This document shows positions 1 to 9,929 of a DNA stretch of 64,000 nt, piece by piece. The position numbers were made by a program, and so were the translations under genes. The DNA lies in NCBI GenBank assembly GCA_038503075.1, contig JBCAML010000001.1, forward strand, positions 4,092,001-4,156,000, read 5' to 3'. The stretch comes from Gyromitra esculenta. Its lineage: Eukaryota; Ascomycota; Pezizomycetes; Pezizales; Discinaceae. Each line of letters begins with the position of its first letter. Position 1 is the first letter of the stretch. The notes beneath the pieces are model-generated. The model ran no database searches. It saw only the letters and a list, made by a program, of their open reading frames with translations, and was not told the DNA's origin.

Positions 1-1478
1 CTTCCTCATTTGGATCTATTTTTGCCGATTTGACTCGACTCCACATTGCCAGCGCACGGTTATCTCTATGTGGAGTGCCCTCTCTGCTGTCGACAACTCC
101 TGGAGGGCTACTGGCTGAATCACTATTATTATTCCTGATAACGCTCAAGGGTGTGGCTGATCTTGAATGCGATTTTGTCGATTTTCTCTGTTCTAGATCT
201 ACTATCGAAGGGCTCGTCCTGCTTCTAGTCCTAGAGTCTCTCCCTCGGATATTAGATGAGGACGAGGATGAAAGCGAAAAGGGCTGAAAGTGGTGTGTCT
301 TCAGGAATTCTTGAAGCAATTTTTGGAGAAGGTTAATGACACCCCTGAGATGGTCTCCCTCCAAGCCGGCTTTTCCTTCAGTTCCACCCTCCCCACCCAA
401 TACACTAATATCGCCGTTGACACATTCGATCCGCAGGATGAACATTCCCCATTTCTCCACGCCTTTCCTTGGGCCTCCCCTGGCTTTTGAGCCCATTGCT
501 TTGGCTTCATCATCTTCAACCACACCAAATGAAGATGCTGCAAGGATGCGGTTGATCTCAGCGTGCAGCAATGTCGTAGATGGAGGAAGCGGGTGATTAT
601 TGATATATAAAAACTGAAATACCCTCGATCCATTCCCTCTAGTACAAATCCACCCTTCTATCTTAATACCTCCTTGCTGGGCTTTAACCTTCTCCCATCC
701 ACTCCCCACTACGTCTCTACCATAAACCTGCCGCAGCACCCCTATCTCCCATGGACCTAGATTCCCGCCCTTGACGACTAAATGGCGTTTCCCGTTTTCG
801 TCTCTCGCTACTACCGCCACTCCTTTGCCTTGAGGCGTGAGCAGGAGCTGAACAATCGCACGATTAACGTCCTCCCATTCCCGTTCGACATCTTCTTGCT
901 GGCGAGCTTTGAGGCGAACTGGCATGTCACCCCATAATCCTTCAATCCTAACCACAGTCCCGGTGGCGGGGAGCCGTAGATGCTCTGGTGCAAGACCCGT
1001 AAATACCGGTGTAGAATACGAAATACGGATGGTATGTGTTGAGCGGTAAGCATGGTGGCGTGAAGTTAACGTAAATAACGAATGCGTAGCCAGCGAGCTT
1101 AATGCCTGTCCTCGGAATCCGAACGTTGCTGAGCTCGAGTTAGGCAGTGGAGGGTATTTTGATGTAGCTATGGACATCCAAAAAGGTCTAAATCAGCCAC
1201 AAGCTTCCAGCTAATCTCCACGAAGGAGACAGACCGTACATTTTCCCCACCATGCTCACATCCACGGGCGAAATCCCCATGCCGTCATCTTCAACGACGC
1301 AGCTGTTCCGTGAAAGGTTCGCTTGGATCTTGATACTGTGGGCGTTGGCGTCGAGCGAGTTCTGAATGAGCTCGGAAATGGCGTCACTAAGAGTTGTAAC
1401 AACAAGTGTTGAACGAAGGCGAATAGCTACTTCTTCGGGAAGTTGCCGAATTGTGGGAGCTTCAGAAGGCATTGCCAT
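1..1478 (-). CDS. MLH3: DNA mismatch repair protein MLH3, N-terminal part (partial at window start)
   Basis: This is a MutL-family GHKL ATPase, the MLH3 subunit that pairs with MLH1 in mismatch repair and meiotic crossover resolution in the nucleus. Exon 1 is 1478..1235 and exon 2 runs from 1167 off the window edge; the 67-bp intron has a GTCTGT donor and a CATAG acceptor, and joining restores the frame (MYATSKYPPL). The three GHKL motifs are visible in order: ELIQNSLDA near residue 40, DDGMGI near 67, and GFRGQAL just after the intron. The later YINNHPL block also fits MutL proteins. Exon 2 stays open for over 1.1 kb. I start at the ATG at 1478 (MAMPSEAP, then IRQLP); the open frame continues upstream but only with a GTG. 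The C-terminal endonuclease half lies outside the window. MLH3 rather than MLH1 or PMS1 is my judgement from the IRQLPEEVA and SLDA context. Confidence 0.85.
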
Positions 1479-2623
1479 GAACAGCAGTGAGCTTTCAGAA
1501 GCTAGAGAAGGTATTTGCGTTTCCTGTGTTCCTGAATCACTGAGATTCACGATCTTGGCTGGCGTGGTTTGCGTAATGAGGCTGTATGTATTGGGGTTAG
1601 GGTTATTTTGGCCTTCACCAGCCACCAGCCTGTGACTAGAATCTCGAGTTCATCCCACTACATTTCCTCCCAAACTCAATCCCGCTCGGTAGACGTAGGT
1701 GCCCTGGACAATCCAGCACTAACTCTAGTCGCGCTCTAACTTAAGCTTAAATTCAACCCAGCCCCTGATCCCGGCACGACATCCATACATGTAGGCGTCC
1801 GTACAGCTACACGTAACAGCCTGTAGTAACTACACGCACCGTATCTGCTGTCGGAATACAGTTCAGCTTTGCATTCACTTAAAAGCACAACGTTGTGGTT
1901 CATGCACAGAGTGAGCAATGATACATCAGAGCTATTACCAACCAGCACCACATTAGTCGTCGATACCAGAAATTAAAATAAGAGGTGGTGAGCCTCGGCC
2001 AACAAACCATTTCGGCGAAAACTACGCCTCAGCCTCGACCCCAATGTAATGCCCTATCGCAGCGCTAGCCATCGCCAGCCACTGCGATGTTTCACAAAGA
2101 CACGGAGCCTGGCAAAGAGGCCTTACAAGGCAGGAGGACTTGGTACAACCAGCTTTTATCTCGCTGCTAGTATTTTCTAAATTGAAAGTAGACCAATGGA
2201 ATAGAAATCAATATCGAAACTAAATAGAAAACATAGAGCAAATACGTACACAGAGGCTCAGATACAAAGGCTGAAGCACTAAGCACTAAGCGTTCTACCA
2301 GATGGAGAGAGCAAAAAAAAAAAAGGACAAAGCAAACATCCTCTGTTTTGATCAAGTAAAACATCCGTAGGAAGAAGAAAAGAGAGACCTTTATTGAAGT
2401 GGAAAAAAAAACAGAAAAATAAACGATTGACTCCGACCCAGCCTTTTACCATAAACGAAAAGAAGAAAAGTAAAAGATACACACACAAAAAAAAAAACAG
2501 AACAGAATGTAAAATCAAAGGCGCTCTACCCAAAAGAAAATAAAACATGGAAAAATCGTTACAACGAAGGTATGGGACTCAAAGAAAACGAAATAAACGA
2601 AATAACTTCTCTATGCCCCTCGA
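1479..2623. other. Intergenic: MLH3 upstream region and CRZ1 3' flank
   Basis: MLH3 reads away to the left and CRZ1 ends here, so this stretch holds the MLH3 promoter and the CRZ1 3' untranslated region. The last 450 bp are strongly A-rich on the plus strand, so U-rich in CRZ1 sense, with several runs of eight or more A. Small open frames here show no protein-like composition. Confidence 0.6.
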
Positions 2624-4782
2624 TCATCTCCCTCCATATCCTTCACCCGTATCACTACCCCAATCTTCATTGCCGCTCCAGTCACCACGATTGCCATCGT
2701 AACTATTCCGATGGCTACCCATAACTGAACCACCGCTGACGCTGCCGTCATCCCATTCGCCGCCGCTATTATCGAAGCTGCTTCTGTGGCCATCGTCCAT
2801 GCCACTTCCATTGTCTGCCATATCGTCCATATCTGCCTCTCCTGGTTGAAGTGCGCCCCATTCCATATTTGCGAGGGCGGGGTATTGCTCGATCAACGCA
2901 CTTGGAAACATCATATTGCCAGAGTGATCCATTGCAGGTCCCATAGAAACACTCCCTTGTGCGTCGGGGTGAGACATGGATCCCATTGTAGGATCCATCA
3001 TTTGACCCTGAGCAAGCATGTGACTACGATGTCTTTCGGCTGTTTCCTCCTCCAACAATGGATGTATGCAGACCCTACCAGCTTCGCTACGGAAATGACG
3101 GCCAAGAGCATCGGCACGAGCAAACCTTCTTCCACATCCCCAAACTCCCCCGGGTTTAAGATTCCCACGACAGACAAATTTCTTCTCACCAGAGTGGAGA
3201 CCTTCGTGGCGTTTTCGATCGTGCTGACGAGCGAATGCCTTAGCACAAATCGTGCACACGAAAGGCCGCTCATCCGTGTGCGTGCGAAGATGAGACCGTA
3301 GATTATAGGCACGAGTGAACCGCTTGGGGCATAAGGTGCATTGAAAGGTAGCTGGATGTTTTTGGACCCTTTTGTCACTCGCGTTCGTGCCTGGTCTCCC
3401 TGGCATTGCCAACCCGAGAAAGTAATCACGATTGGGTGGAACAGAGTTTGTCGATGACCTACGAGAAAGTTTGGAGGACGACGCGTTCGAGGTGACACTA
3501 CCTGGGCTTCCAACAGGCGCGGTAATCACATCAGAGGGACTTAATGAGTTTCCCCTTGAGCGTCCACCTATTGGGCTGGCTGCACCTGGGGAAATGGGTC
3601 GGGTGATGGGAATACCTCCATGACCAGAAGATGTGCCGGAAAACGGATCAGATTTAGCCCTCTTCCTCCCGGGACCTATTATGGTATTAATATCAGATTG
3701 CTTGATAGTCTTCAGGAACGGCTAAACTTACTCTTCGGTGGAGGGCTCAAAGCGCTATCATCATGGGTATGTCCTGGTCTGCCCGGAAACGTGGGCTGCC
3801 GCTGGGGAGGAGCGAATATAACGTTGATTTGAGGGAACGGACCATCGTCACCAGTATCATCACCCTCAAGGCCCAGACCATTATTATGTCGAGGTGGAGG
3901 TTGAAAGTTGTTCATATTACGTGTAGGATCCATAGGTGGTACATAACCTAGAAAAGCGTTGCTCTGGGGCAGCATATAAGGGCTATTCGCACGACTATGC
4001 AATCTAGAGGCAGGACTGATTCTAGGGGATACTGCGGGCGAAATGTCGCGTTCGTTGAGGGTAAACTGATCTAATCCAAAGGATTCTCCCGGGCTTGCGC
4101 CAGCGTTGAGGAAATCTTGCATAGAACCTTGTTGAATATGTGTTCCTTGGAGTAACGGGGAAGGGTGCTCAGAGAATTCTTGATTCTGGAGGTAAGGGCT
4201 TTGATTGGCAGAGGAAATATCCGAATATTCACTTGGCGCTTTACGATAGGACTGCTGATGGGCAAAAACAGAATCCCACTCGAAACCAGCTGAAGGATTT
4301 GTGGAAGACAGAGCAGCAGAGCCTGGTTGCGATGTTGGCTGTTGGCTGGGATGTATATGAAGTGGTGGAGTATCGTGCTGGGACGAGAGCCTGGGGGGTG
4401 GCGGCGGCGGATTCATCAAGTCGGCGGGGTTGATACTTCCACTAGGTACAGAATCCTTGGTATCGTAGTCGTACGGATTAGGATCGGTGGTAGGGTACAG
4501 GGGGAAATCTGCGAAGCCTTGATGGAGCGGGTTACTATCTCTCCAAGCTTCAGTGGCGGTGGAATGATGTGGGAGTGTGGAGGTATGAAATTGAGGTGAA
4601 GCGCTGTGTCTAAGGGTATCAAGCTGCTGCTGTTCAGAAGAGCTGGGCTGGTACCGATAATCCGATCTAAACCCTTGATCGGCAGCCGTGGGATTGAACA
4701 GTGAATCGTCTTCGGTTGGGGCGAAGTGTGGGAGATTTAAGCCATCCGGCTGGTGACGTTGGGTACCTCCAGAGGAAGACAT
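2624..4782 (-). CDS. CRZ1: Calcineurin-responsive C2H2 transcription factor Crz1/CrzA
   Basis: Crz1 is dephosphorylated by calcineurin when calcium rises, enters the nucleus and activates ion-homeostasis and cell-wall genes. Exon 1 is 4782..3732 and exon 2 is 3675..2624, split by a 56-bp intron (GTAAGT donor, ATAATAG acceptor); together they encode 700 aa. Two canonical C2H2 fingers lie at about residues 463-483 and 491-511, followed by a third, irregular finger at about 519-543 with the inserted [12 protein letters not shown] segment typical of fungal CrzA. The N-terminal 450 residues are rich in Ser, Pro and Gln. PQINVI at 317-322 resembles the calcineurin-docking PxIxIT motif. The start is the first ATG of the open frame; upstream untranslated exons cannot be excluded. 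The acidic, Asp/Gly/Ser-rich tail ends in YGGR. The family assignment is firm from the finger block. Confidence 0.9.
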
Positions 4783-5869
4783 TGCAATTGTCCGTTGGTA
4801 CAGAAAATCTGATACAGCAGCCGTAAGGATGCAGTGAGGCTTAGCAGGTACGAGATATGATCTATGATCTATGAGGTAGGAAAAGATGAGCGATGGGGCT
4901 CAGCAGAGATGTAGGTTCCAATTTAAGAAATCGTCACTGCTGAATCCGTCCAAGTGGTAGAACGACAGCTTGGGCTGTCTGTTTTTGGATAGACAGATGA
5001 AACAGGATGGGATAGAACACAAGAACGATGATGGATGTGATAAAGAGAAGAAGGCCTATTATGGGTGATGTTTTTGGAAGATGTTATATCCCAGGCTACA
5101 TGCCATTAGACGAAAGGTCAGTGACAGGGACCTTTTGTGCCTCGCGAGGTAAACCACCAGTGAGGTGGGTGGGGGAATGCAGAGCAGGAACGAATGGGAA
5201 CTAGTGGTACCTTACATGAACAACAATATGATTCCTAAAAATCTCGGGGGTCCAGAGGGGTTTATTTCTGGTCAGATCTAATACTGCGATGTCACGACAG
5301 AACGGTAATCGACCAATGCTTGTCTCGTGCGGTTGATCGGCAGGAACACACAGCCTGTAGAGTATGTAGGAGCCACTACGAGGTACAGGTTGGAAATATG
5401 ACCGAAGGTGCTATAGGATCAGGATGGGTGACTTCTCGCAGCGTTGAGCACGGGTGGGCGTTGGGGCGGAGTCGATGTTTCTCGAGCTGAAAGCGCGTGC
5501 GGGGAGAGGGGAAGAGGGGATGGGGTGGGATAGATCTTGGTGCTGGTTATCGCGCGAGCGGTTGGTATTAAACGCCCGAGACAGTCGCGATGGTACCAGT
5601 TAAAAGACCTGATTTCTCCGATCGCTTGGTGGAATAGCAAGTGCCGCGTTCGTGGCAGCAGAAGCCTTATTTAGAGCTGTAGCTCGTCGAGGCTAATTTG
5701 ACGAAGAGGATGGTGGGGTCCCTGCCATCATGAGCTGCCGAGTCCAGCACCGCTCCCAGCTCAGGGCCTCAGCCTTTCGTTGCTTCCTCTTTGGGGTTAA
5801 CAATACCTGTTCCTGGATTGTGGCTGAGGCCAAAAGACCCTGGTGCTGATTTGGTGTTGGTTCCTGTTC
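4783..5869. other. CRZ1 upstream region, no gene seen
   Basis: About 1.1 kb upstream of CRZ1. It contains many short frames but none with convincing protein composition or splice structure. It most likely holds the CRZ1 promoter and a long 5' leader. Base composition is closer to the genes than to the AT-rich stretches further right. Confidence 0.5.
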
Positions 5870-6256
5870 TCAGCATCTATTTTTGTCACTACTGACATTA
5901 GGATCTGCTTCTCTGCTTCGTCTCCCGTCAAAATCATCGCATAGCTTGATCTTATCAATCCTAGGGATATCTATTATCCTCTCTAAATCACCCGGAATTG
6001 AATTGAATTTCTTCCAAATTTCCGAGTTTGGCCGTGGCGAGTACGTAAATAATTTCAGAAATAGGTCAGGCACATGTGGTGAGCCTGGTCCCTGCTTCCG
6101 GAAAAACTCACAAAGGTACGACTCTCGGTCTTGCTGTGAGGCGTTCTTCAAGGCGTTTCTCGCAACCTCCGGACCCAACCACCAGGTCGTGCCTGAGTGC
6201 TTCTCGAACATCTCTACCTGAGAACAAAAACCGGTTTTGGTTGCGTGGGCATTCAT
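5870..6256 (-). CDS. Hypothetical small ORF or terminal exon
   Basis: A 128-residue frame starting at the ATG at 6256; the frame is open about 45 bp further upstream but without ATG. The composition is protein-like (charged, with WWLGPEVARNALKNA and FRKQGPGSPHVPDLFLKLF), and it ends in a Cys. I recognise no family and see no signal peptide or membrane segment. It may be the 3' exon of a spliced gene whose upstream exons I could not join, a remnant, or chance. It sits next to the cluster of inverted-repeat elements that begins at 6.6 kb. Confidence 0.3.
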   Translation of the reverse strand: MNAHATKTGFCSQVEMFEKHSGTTWWLGPEVARNALKNASQQDRESYLCEFFRKQGPGSPHVPDLFLKLFTYSPRPNSEIWKKFNSIPGDLERIIDIPRIDKIKLCDDFDGRRSREADPNVSSDKNRC

Positions 6257-6638
6257 GCGCTTTGCGAGCACAGAGCCAAATTCGTTCTGGAAGGTTTGCA
6301 CTGCCCTCTTCGCTTACGGAAGCGTGCCTACCGTCAGAAGCTTAAGTGGATGGTACCTGAATGTTTCGTAGACATTACGCCATCCGGCTGTGCTTATAAT
6401 AATAGTTTTGTCTGATTTCGGTTACTTATCAACTATTGATAATCTTCATGGGTCCTGGGTGGGAGCTTGGTGTTAAGGTTGAGGAGTACAATGCGATTCT
6501 GTAATATCAAGACATGTACCTATCACATGTGTACATACTATACTTATCAAAAACATATAGCACATGCATGTACCTTGTCTATCAGGATTTGTACTTATTT
6601 TCTAGCACGACATCCCGTCAAACGAGCAAATACAAGTA

Positions 6639-6884
6639 CAGTTGCGTCCAACAAGACCCTGCGTTTTGGGGGTACCACAACACGATGAAATAACATGGAA
6701 TTTAACTAGTTACTACAACCTCCCTTCCTGTGCAGCAATAAAAACTCAATAGCATGATGAGGTTATCTTCTCTATTATTATTTTAAAGCAAAGGTGTATT
6801 GGGTTTTTTTTAGAGCGAGTGGTCTGACATCGTTTGTTGTGTTATGGTATTTCAAACCCCGCAAGAACTTGTTGGACGTAACCG
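6639..6884. mobile_element. TA-flanked inverted-repeat element (MITE-like), 246 bp
   Basis: The left end CAGTTGCGTCCAACAAG is matched in inverted orientation by the right end, read as CGGTTACGTCCAACAAG. Imperfect similarity continues for about 50 bp on each side (ACCCTGCG against TTCTTGCG, and CCACAACACGATG against CCATAACACAACAAACGATG). TA dinucleotides at 6637-6638 and 6885-6886 look like the target duplication of Tc1/mariner elements. No coding capacity. Most differences between the arms are transitions. Confidence 0.7.
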
Positions 6885-7515
6885 TACATATGTATTGTAA
6901 CTATTCCAAATAATTATTTTCCATACATCGCCATCGAAAAACAGTCATATGCACTCGTATTGAGAGTGCGCGTAAGAATGAGACTCTTGTATGTAAATTG
7001 GTAGATTTGTTATTACCTCTTCTGCAGTTCATAACCTCGATACAGAATTTGTGGAGAGTTTCCACGTTGCTTCGTAAGTTTGCAACTCGAAATATCCCAT
7101 GTCTTCGACCGGCCCGGTGAGGCTGGGGTTCGCCTAAAAATAGAATTATCAACGACGCTTGTTGCTCCACATGGAAAATCTGGGAATATTCGGCATCGCA
7201 TCTCATCCCTGAACTATTTGACCTGAAACGCTCCCGCACTAATAACCCTGCGCGAGTGAGAGTGGCACTGTAAATTTGCAAGGAAAGAGTCGCGGGGATA
7301 TCATGCACAATGATACTGATACAGCCCTACGGTTTTATCCAGGCCCTTTTTCCAGAGGCCATGTACCCACTCATCGCTTCTGTAAGTGTTGCCGTTGGTG
7401 GGTAATATTTTACATCTACGTGACGTTTACCAAAGTAAATAAAGACACCTTTGAGCTATTAGACGCTTATCTGCACGGACCCGACTGATGAACGTTGATC
7501 CGTAGACAACAAGTA

Positions 7516-7681
7516 CAGTCGTTCACGGGGTGATAGCGAACACTGGCTGTTAACGAACAGGGGGATTTAGACCAATAAAGCACTAGAAGTTTCCGCCCAG
7601 ATCCACGACTTGGCGACTTTCTTTCTCACAAAACCCCTGTTCGTCAACACCCAGTATTCGCTATCACCCCGTGAACGACTG
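7516..7681. mobile_element. Short Tc1/mariner-type MITE with 48-bp terminal inverted repeats
   Basis: The first 48 bp (CAGTCGTTCACGGGGTGATA onward to AACAGGGG at 7563) are repeated in inverted orientation at the right end with about three mismatches. The element is exactly flanked by TA at 7514-7515 and 7682-7683. About 70 bp of unrelated sequence separates the arms. The CAG terminus, TA target site and 48-bp arm length fit a deletion derivative of a fungal Fot1/pogo-group transposon. It has no ORF. The whole unit could fold into one long hairpin if transcribed. Confidence 0.85.
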
Positions 7682-9206
7682 TACGTACTTTAGAAAGCCT
7701 GTAGCTAGGAATAACTGAAGCAGCAACTGCACTCACGGCGACCACTTACATGGATACCTAAGTAGGCAGATACGACCCCGCAGGCTGAAAAGGACGGTTA
7801 TTTGATATCTATTTTCAGTCATCTTTAATTCTCATGGTTATCTTGTCTTAACCACCTCTCGATGCAGAAAACGGGCGGTGCGCATTCACCCAACAAAGAT
7901 GAACCCGAGCTCTCCAGAATCAGAGATTTTATCGAACAAGATCCAACTTTATTTTTATCGACTCGGATTGCCAAAACTCCCTCAATACCATACAGAGTGC
8001 CTATACAGACCTGGGCGACTTTTTATCTTGGTCCTCATGTTCCTTCAATTAGCCACATGCAGCACAAGGAACGTCGTCCACTGAGTGAGGAATGAAGGTT
8101 TTCCCAAAGCTAATTGGTAAACTGTTTTTGAAACTTTATCCCCTCACTACCGATCGTTTCACGATCTGTCAGATAAATAAAGTATTTATTTCATCCCGTC
8201 CAACCAATTACTTCCGCAAATTTAAGTTAGTAACCCCGCATGTATGCCTTATGTCTTTCGCCAAACATACTAGACAGCGCATATGTATCAGACATGAATC
8301 GGCGATAAAGACACTTCCGAAGCTATTGCCAAAGTTCACTTTGCGTAAGCTGCAGAGCACACCAATGTCAGCATCGGGGGGGCAAATCAGTTTCCTCTAT
8401 GCTTACGCAATTTATCCTCTCCATCAGTCCTGTTGCTCCGTCAGGTGTACCTACATGTACTTATTGGCCAATCTCCATCTTATCTGCAGGAGGTTTCGTC
8501 AGCTGTAAAATAACGCAGTGTTGCCTAGGAGTGGTCACGGTGCTCGTGATTTCTGGCATTTACGTCAACCCCGTGAGCAAGGAAGACGTAGTGAAACTTG
8601 TGTGCTTGAAATGGCTCTAGAGGATCGAAAGCTTCGAGGGAGGGTTCTTTTCTTAAATGCTTTTTCATAGGCTGAAATCTCAAAAGGGAATCGTGTTTCG
8701 TCAGCTCACTGATGCTCGAGCTATAATTAATAGACCAACACTTTGGCAAATTATAAGAGGTTAGATAGGCAGGGCTGAGAGATGACCAAGATGATCAGTA
8801 TTATCTTTGACCTACGTCAACAATTCAAGAGCCAAGCTTTTTGCAAAGAAAGAAGGACACCATTGAAGATATAGTTGCGAAAAGCTTGGTAAGGCTATCG
8901 CTGTGGCTCATAATTCGAGTGACATATTGTGAAGGATCGTTGTAATTGTTGCCACAAAAATTTCGGGGGTTCACATCCACTAAAAAAAAAAAAATCTAGC
9001 AGCAAAAGTAAGTCTAGGACTTAAATAAATTTATATTTACTCCCACTTCGTTGGAATAGACTTTAACTAGATTCGATTGGGCTGCCGATTCGTGGACTTC
9101 AGTACTACGTGTATCCATATGTTGTACGATACAGCACTGCCATGCTGTGCACATAAAGTACCCGAGCTTACTAACTACATGAATGATGGACTCTATGCCA
9201 CCTCTA

Positions 9207-9763
9207 TCCCCTGGACGGTCACCGACCCACATATGGGTCGGTTTTTGCAACCTCGACCGGTTCCCTTAACATATAAACCGAACCACCATAGTGATGCCCT
9301 ATCAGAGGCTTACCAATTGGAATTTGAGCATCCACAGAATTTTTTTACTCCCAGAACGGAAATTTAGAGCAAGTACTTGAATTTCTAGACTAATCCTAAT
9401 AAGAGTACTTTAGTTGTGACTGGGTAGAATCTCGCATTCTCTACCCAATAGAGATAGCGCAGTTACTTGCAATAACATGCATTCACATCAAATATACAGC
9501 CCTGATAACAAGGAACAAAATTTACTCATCTTCTGATTTTTATTGTTGTGTAGGGGTTTTTAGTGGGACTATAGAAAGTTGTGAACTTTTTAAAAAGCGC
9601 CAAGACCTCGGAATATCTAGAACCCTATGTTCAGATAATGATTTATAGTAGTTTTAGTCAGGTTAAATTAATCAGATTTTTTGAGTGTTATCTAGGCTGG
9701 TATATAGTGGGGGTTAGAAAACTAACCCATATTTGGGTCTGTAGCGGCTGACCGTCTAGGGGA
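9207..9763. mobile_element. TA-flanked inverted-repeat element, 557 bp
   Basis: The left end TCCCCTGGACGGTCACCGAC and the right end, read inverted as TCCCCTAGACGGTCAGCCGC, lead into matching blocks ACCCACATATGGGT and ACCCAAATATGGGT and then GTTTT. TA occurs on both outer sides (9205-9206 and 9764-9765). The roughly 460-bp interior is AT-rich with no recognisable transposase, so this is a non-autonomous or decayed Tc1/mariner-type copy. Its termini belong to a different family from those of the elements at 6.6 and 7.5 kb. Confidence 0.75.
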
Positions 9764-9807
9764 TACCTTTGTGTAGTTTCGCAATTATATCAAATTTAAT
9801 GAACTTT

Positions 9808-9913
9808 GTTGTTGTTGTTGTTGTTGTTTATTCATTAGGCACATTCAACCCGAAGGTTATGGTACTCTTAAAAAAGTCCAAAAAAAATAAAAACAAAAGC
9901 AAAATAAAAGCAA
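9808..9913 (-). mobile_element. Severely 5'-truncated LINE-type retroinsertion with 16-bp target duplication
   Basis: A 106-bp insert is bracketed by a perfect 16-bp direct repeat (AAATTTAATGAACTTT at 9792-9807 and 9914-9929). Read on the minus strand, the insert runs through T-rich sequence, then CCTTCGGGTTGAATGTGCC, AATGAATAAAC and a (CAA)n tail that abuts one duplication. A simple-repeat tail next to a long perfect target duplication is the hallmark of target-primed reverse transcription. The CTTCGGGTTGAATG stretch resembles my recollection of fungal LINE 3' ends, but I could not search for it. Confidence 0.75.
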
Positions 9914-9929
9914 AAATTTAATGAACTTT

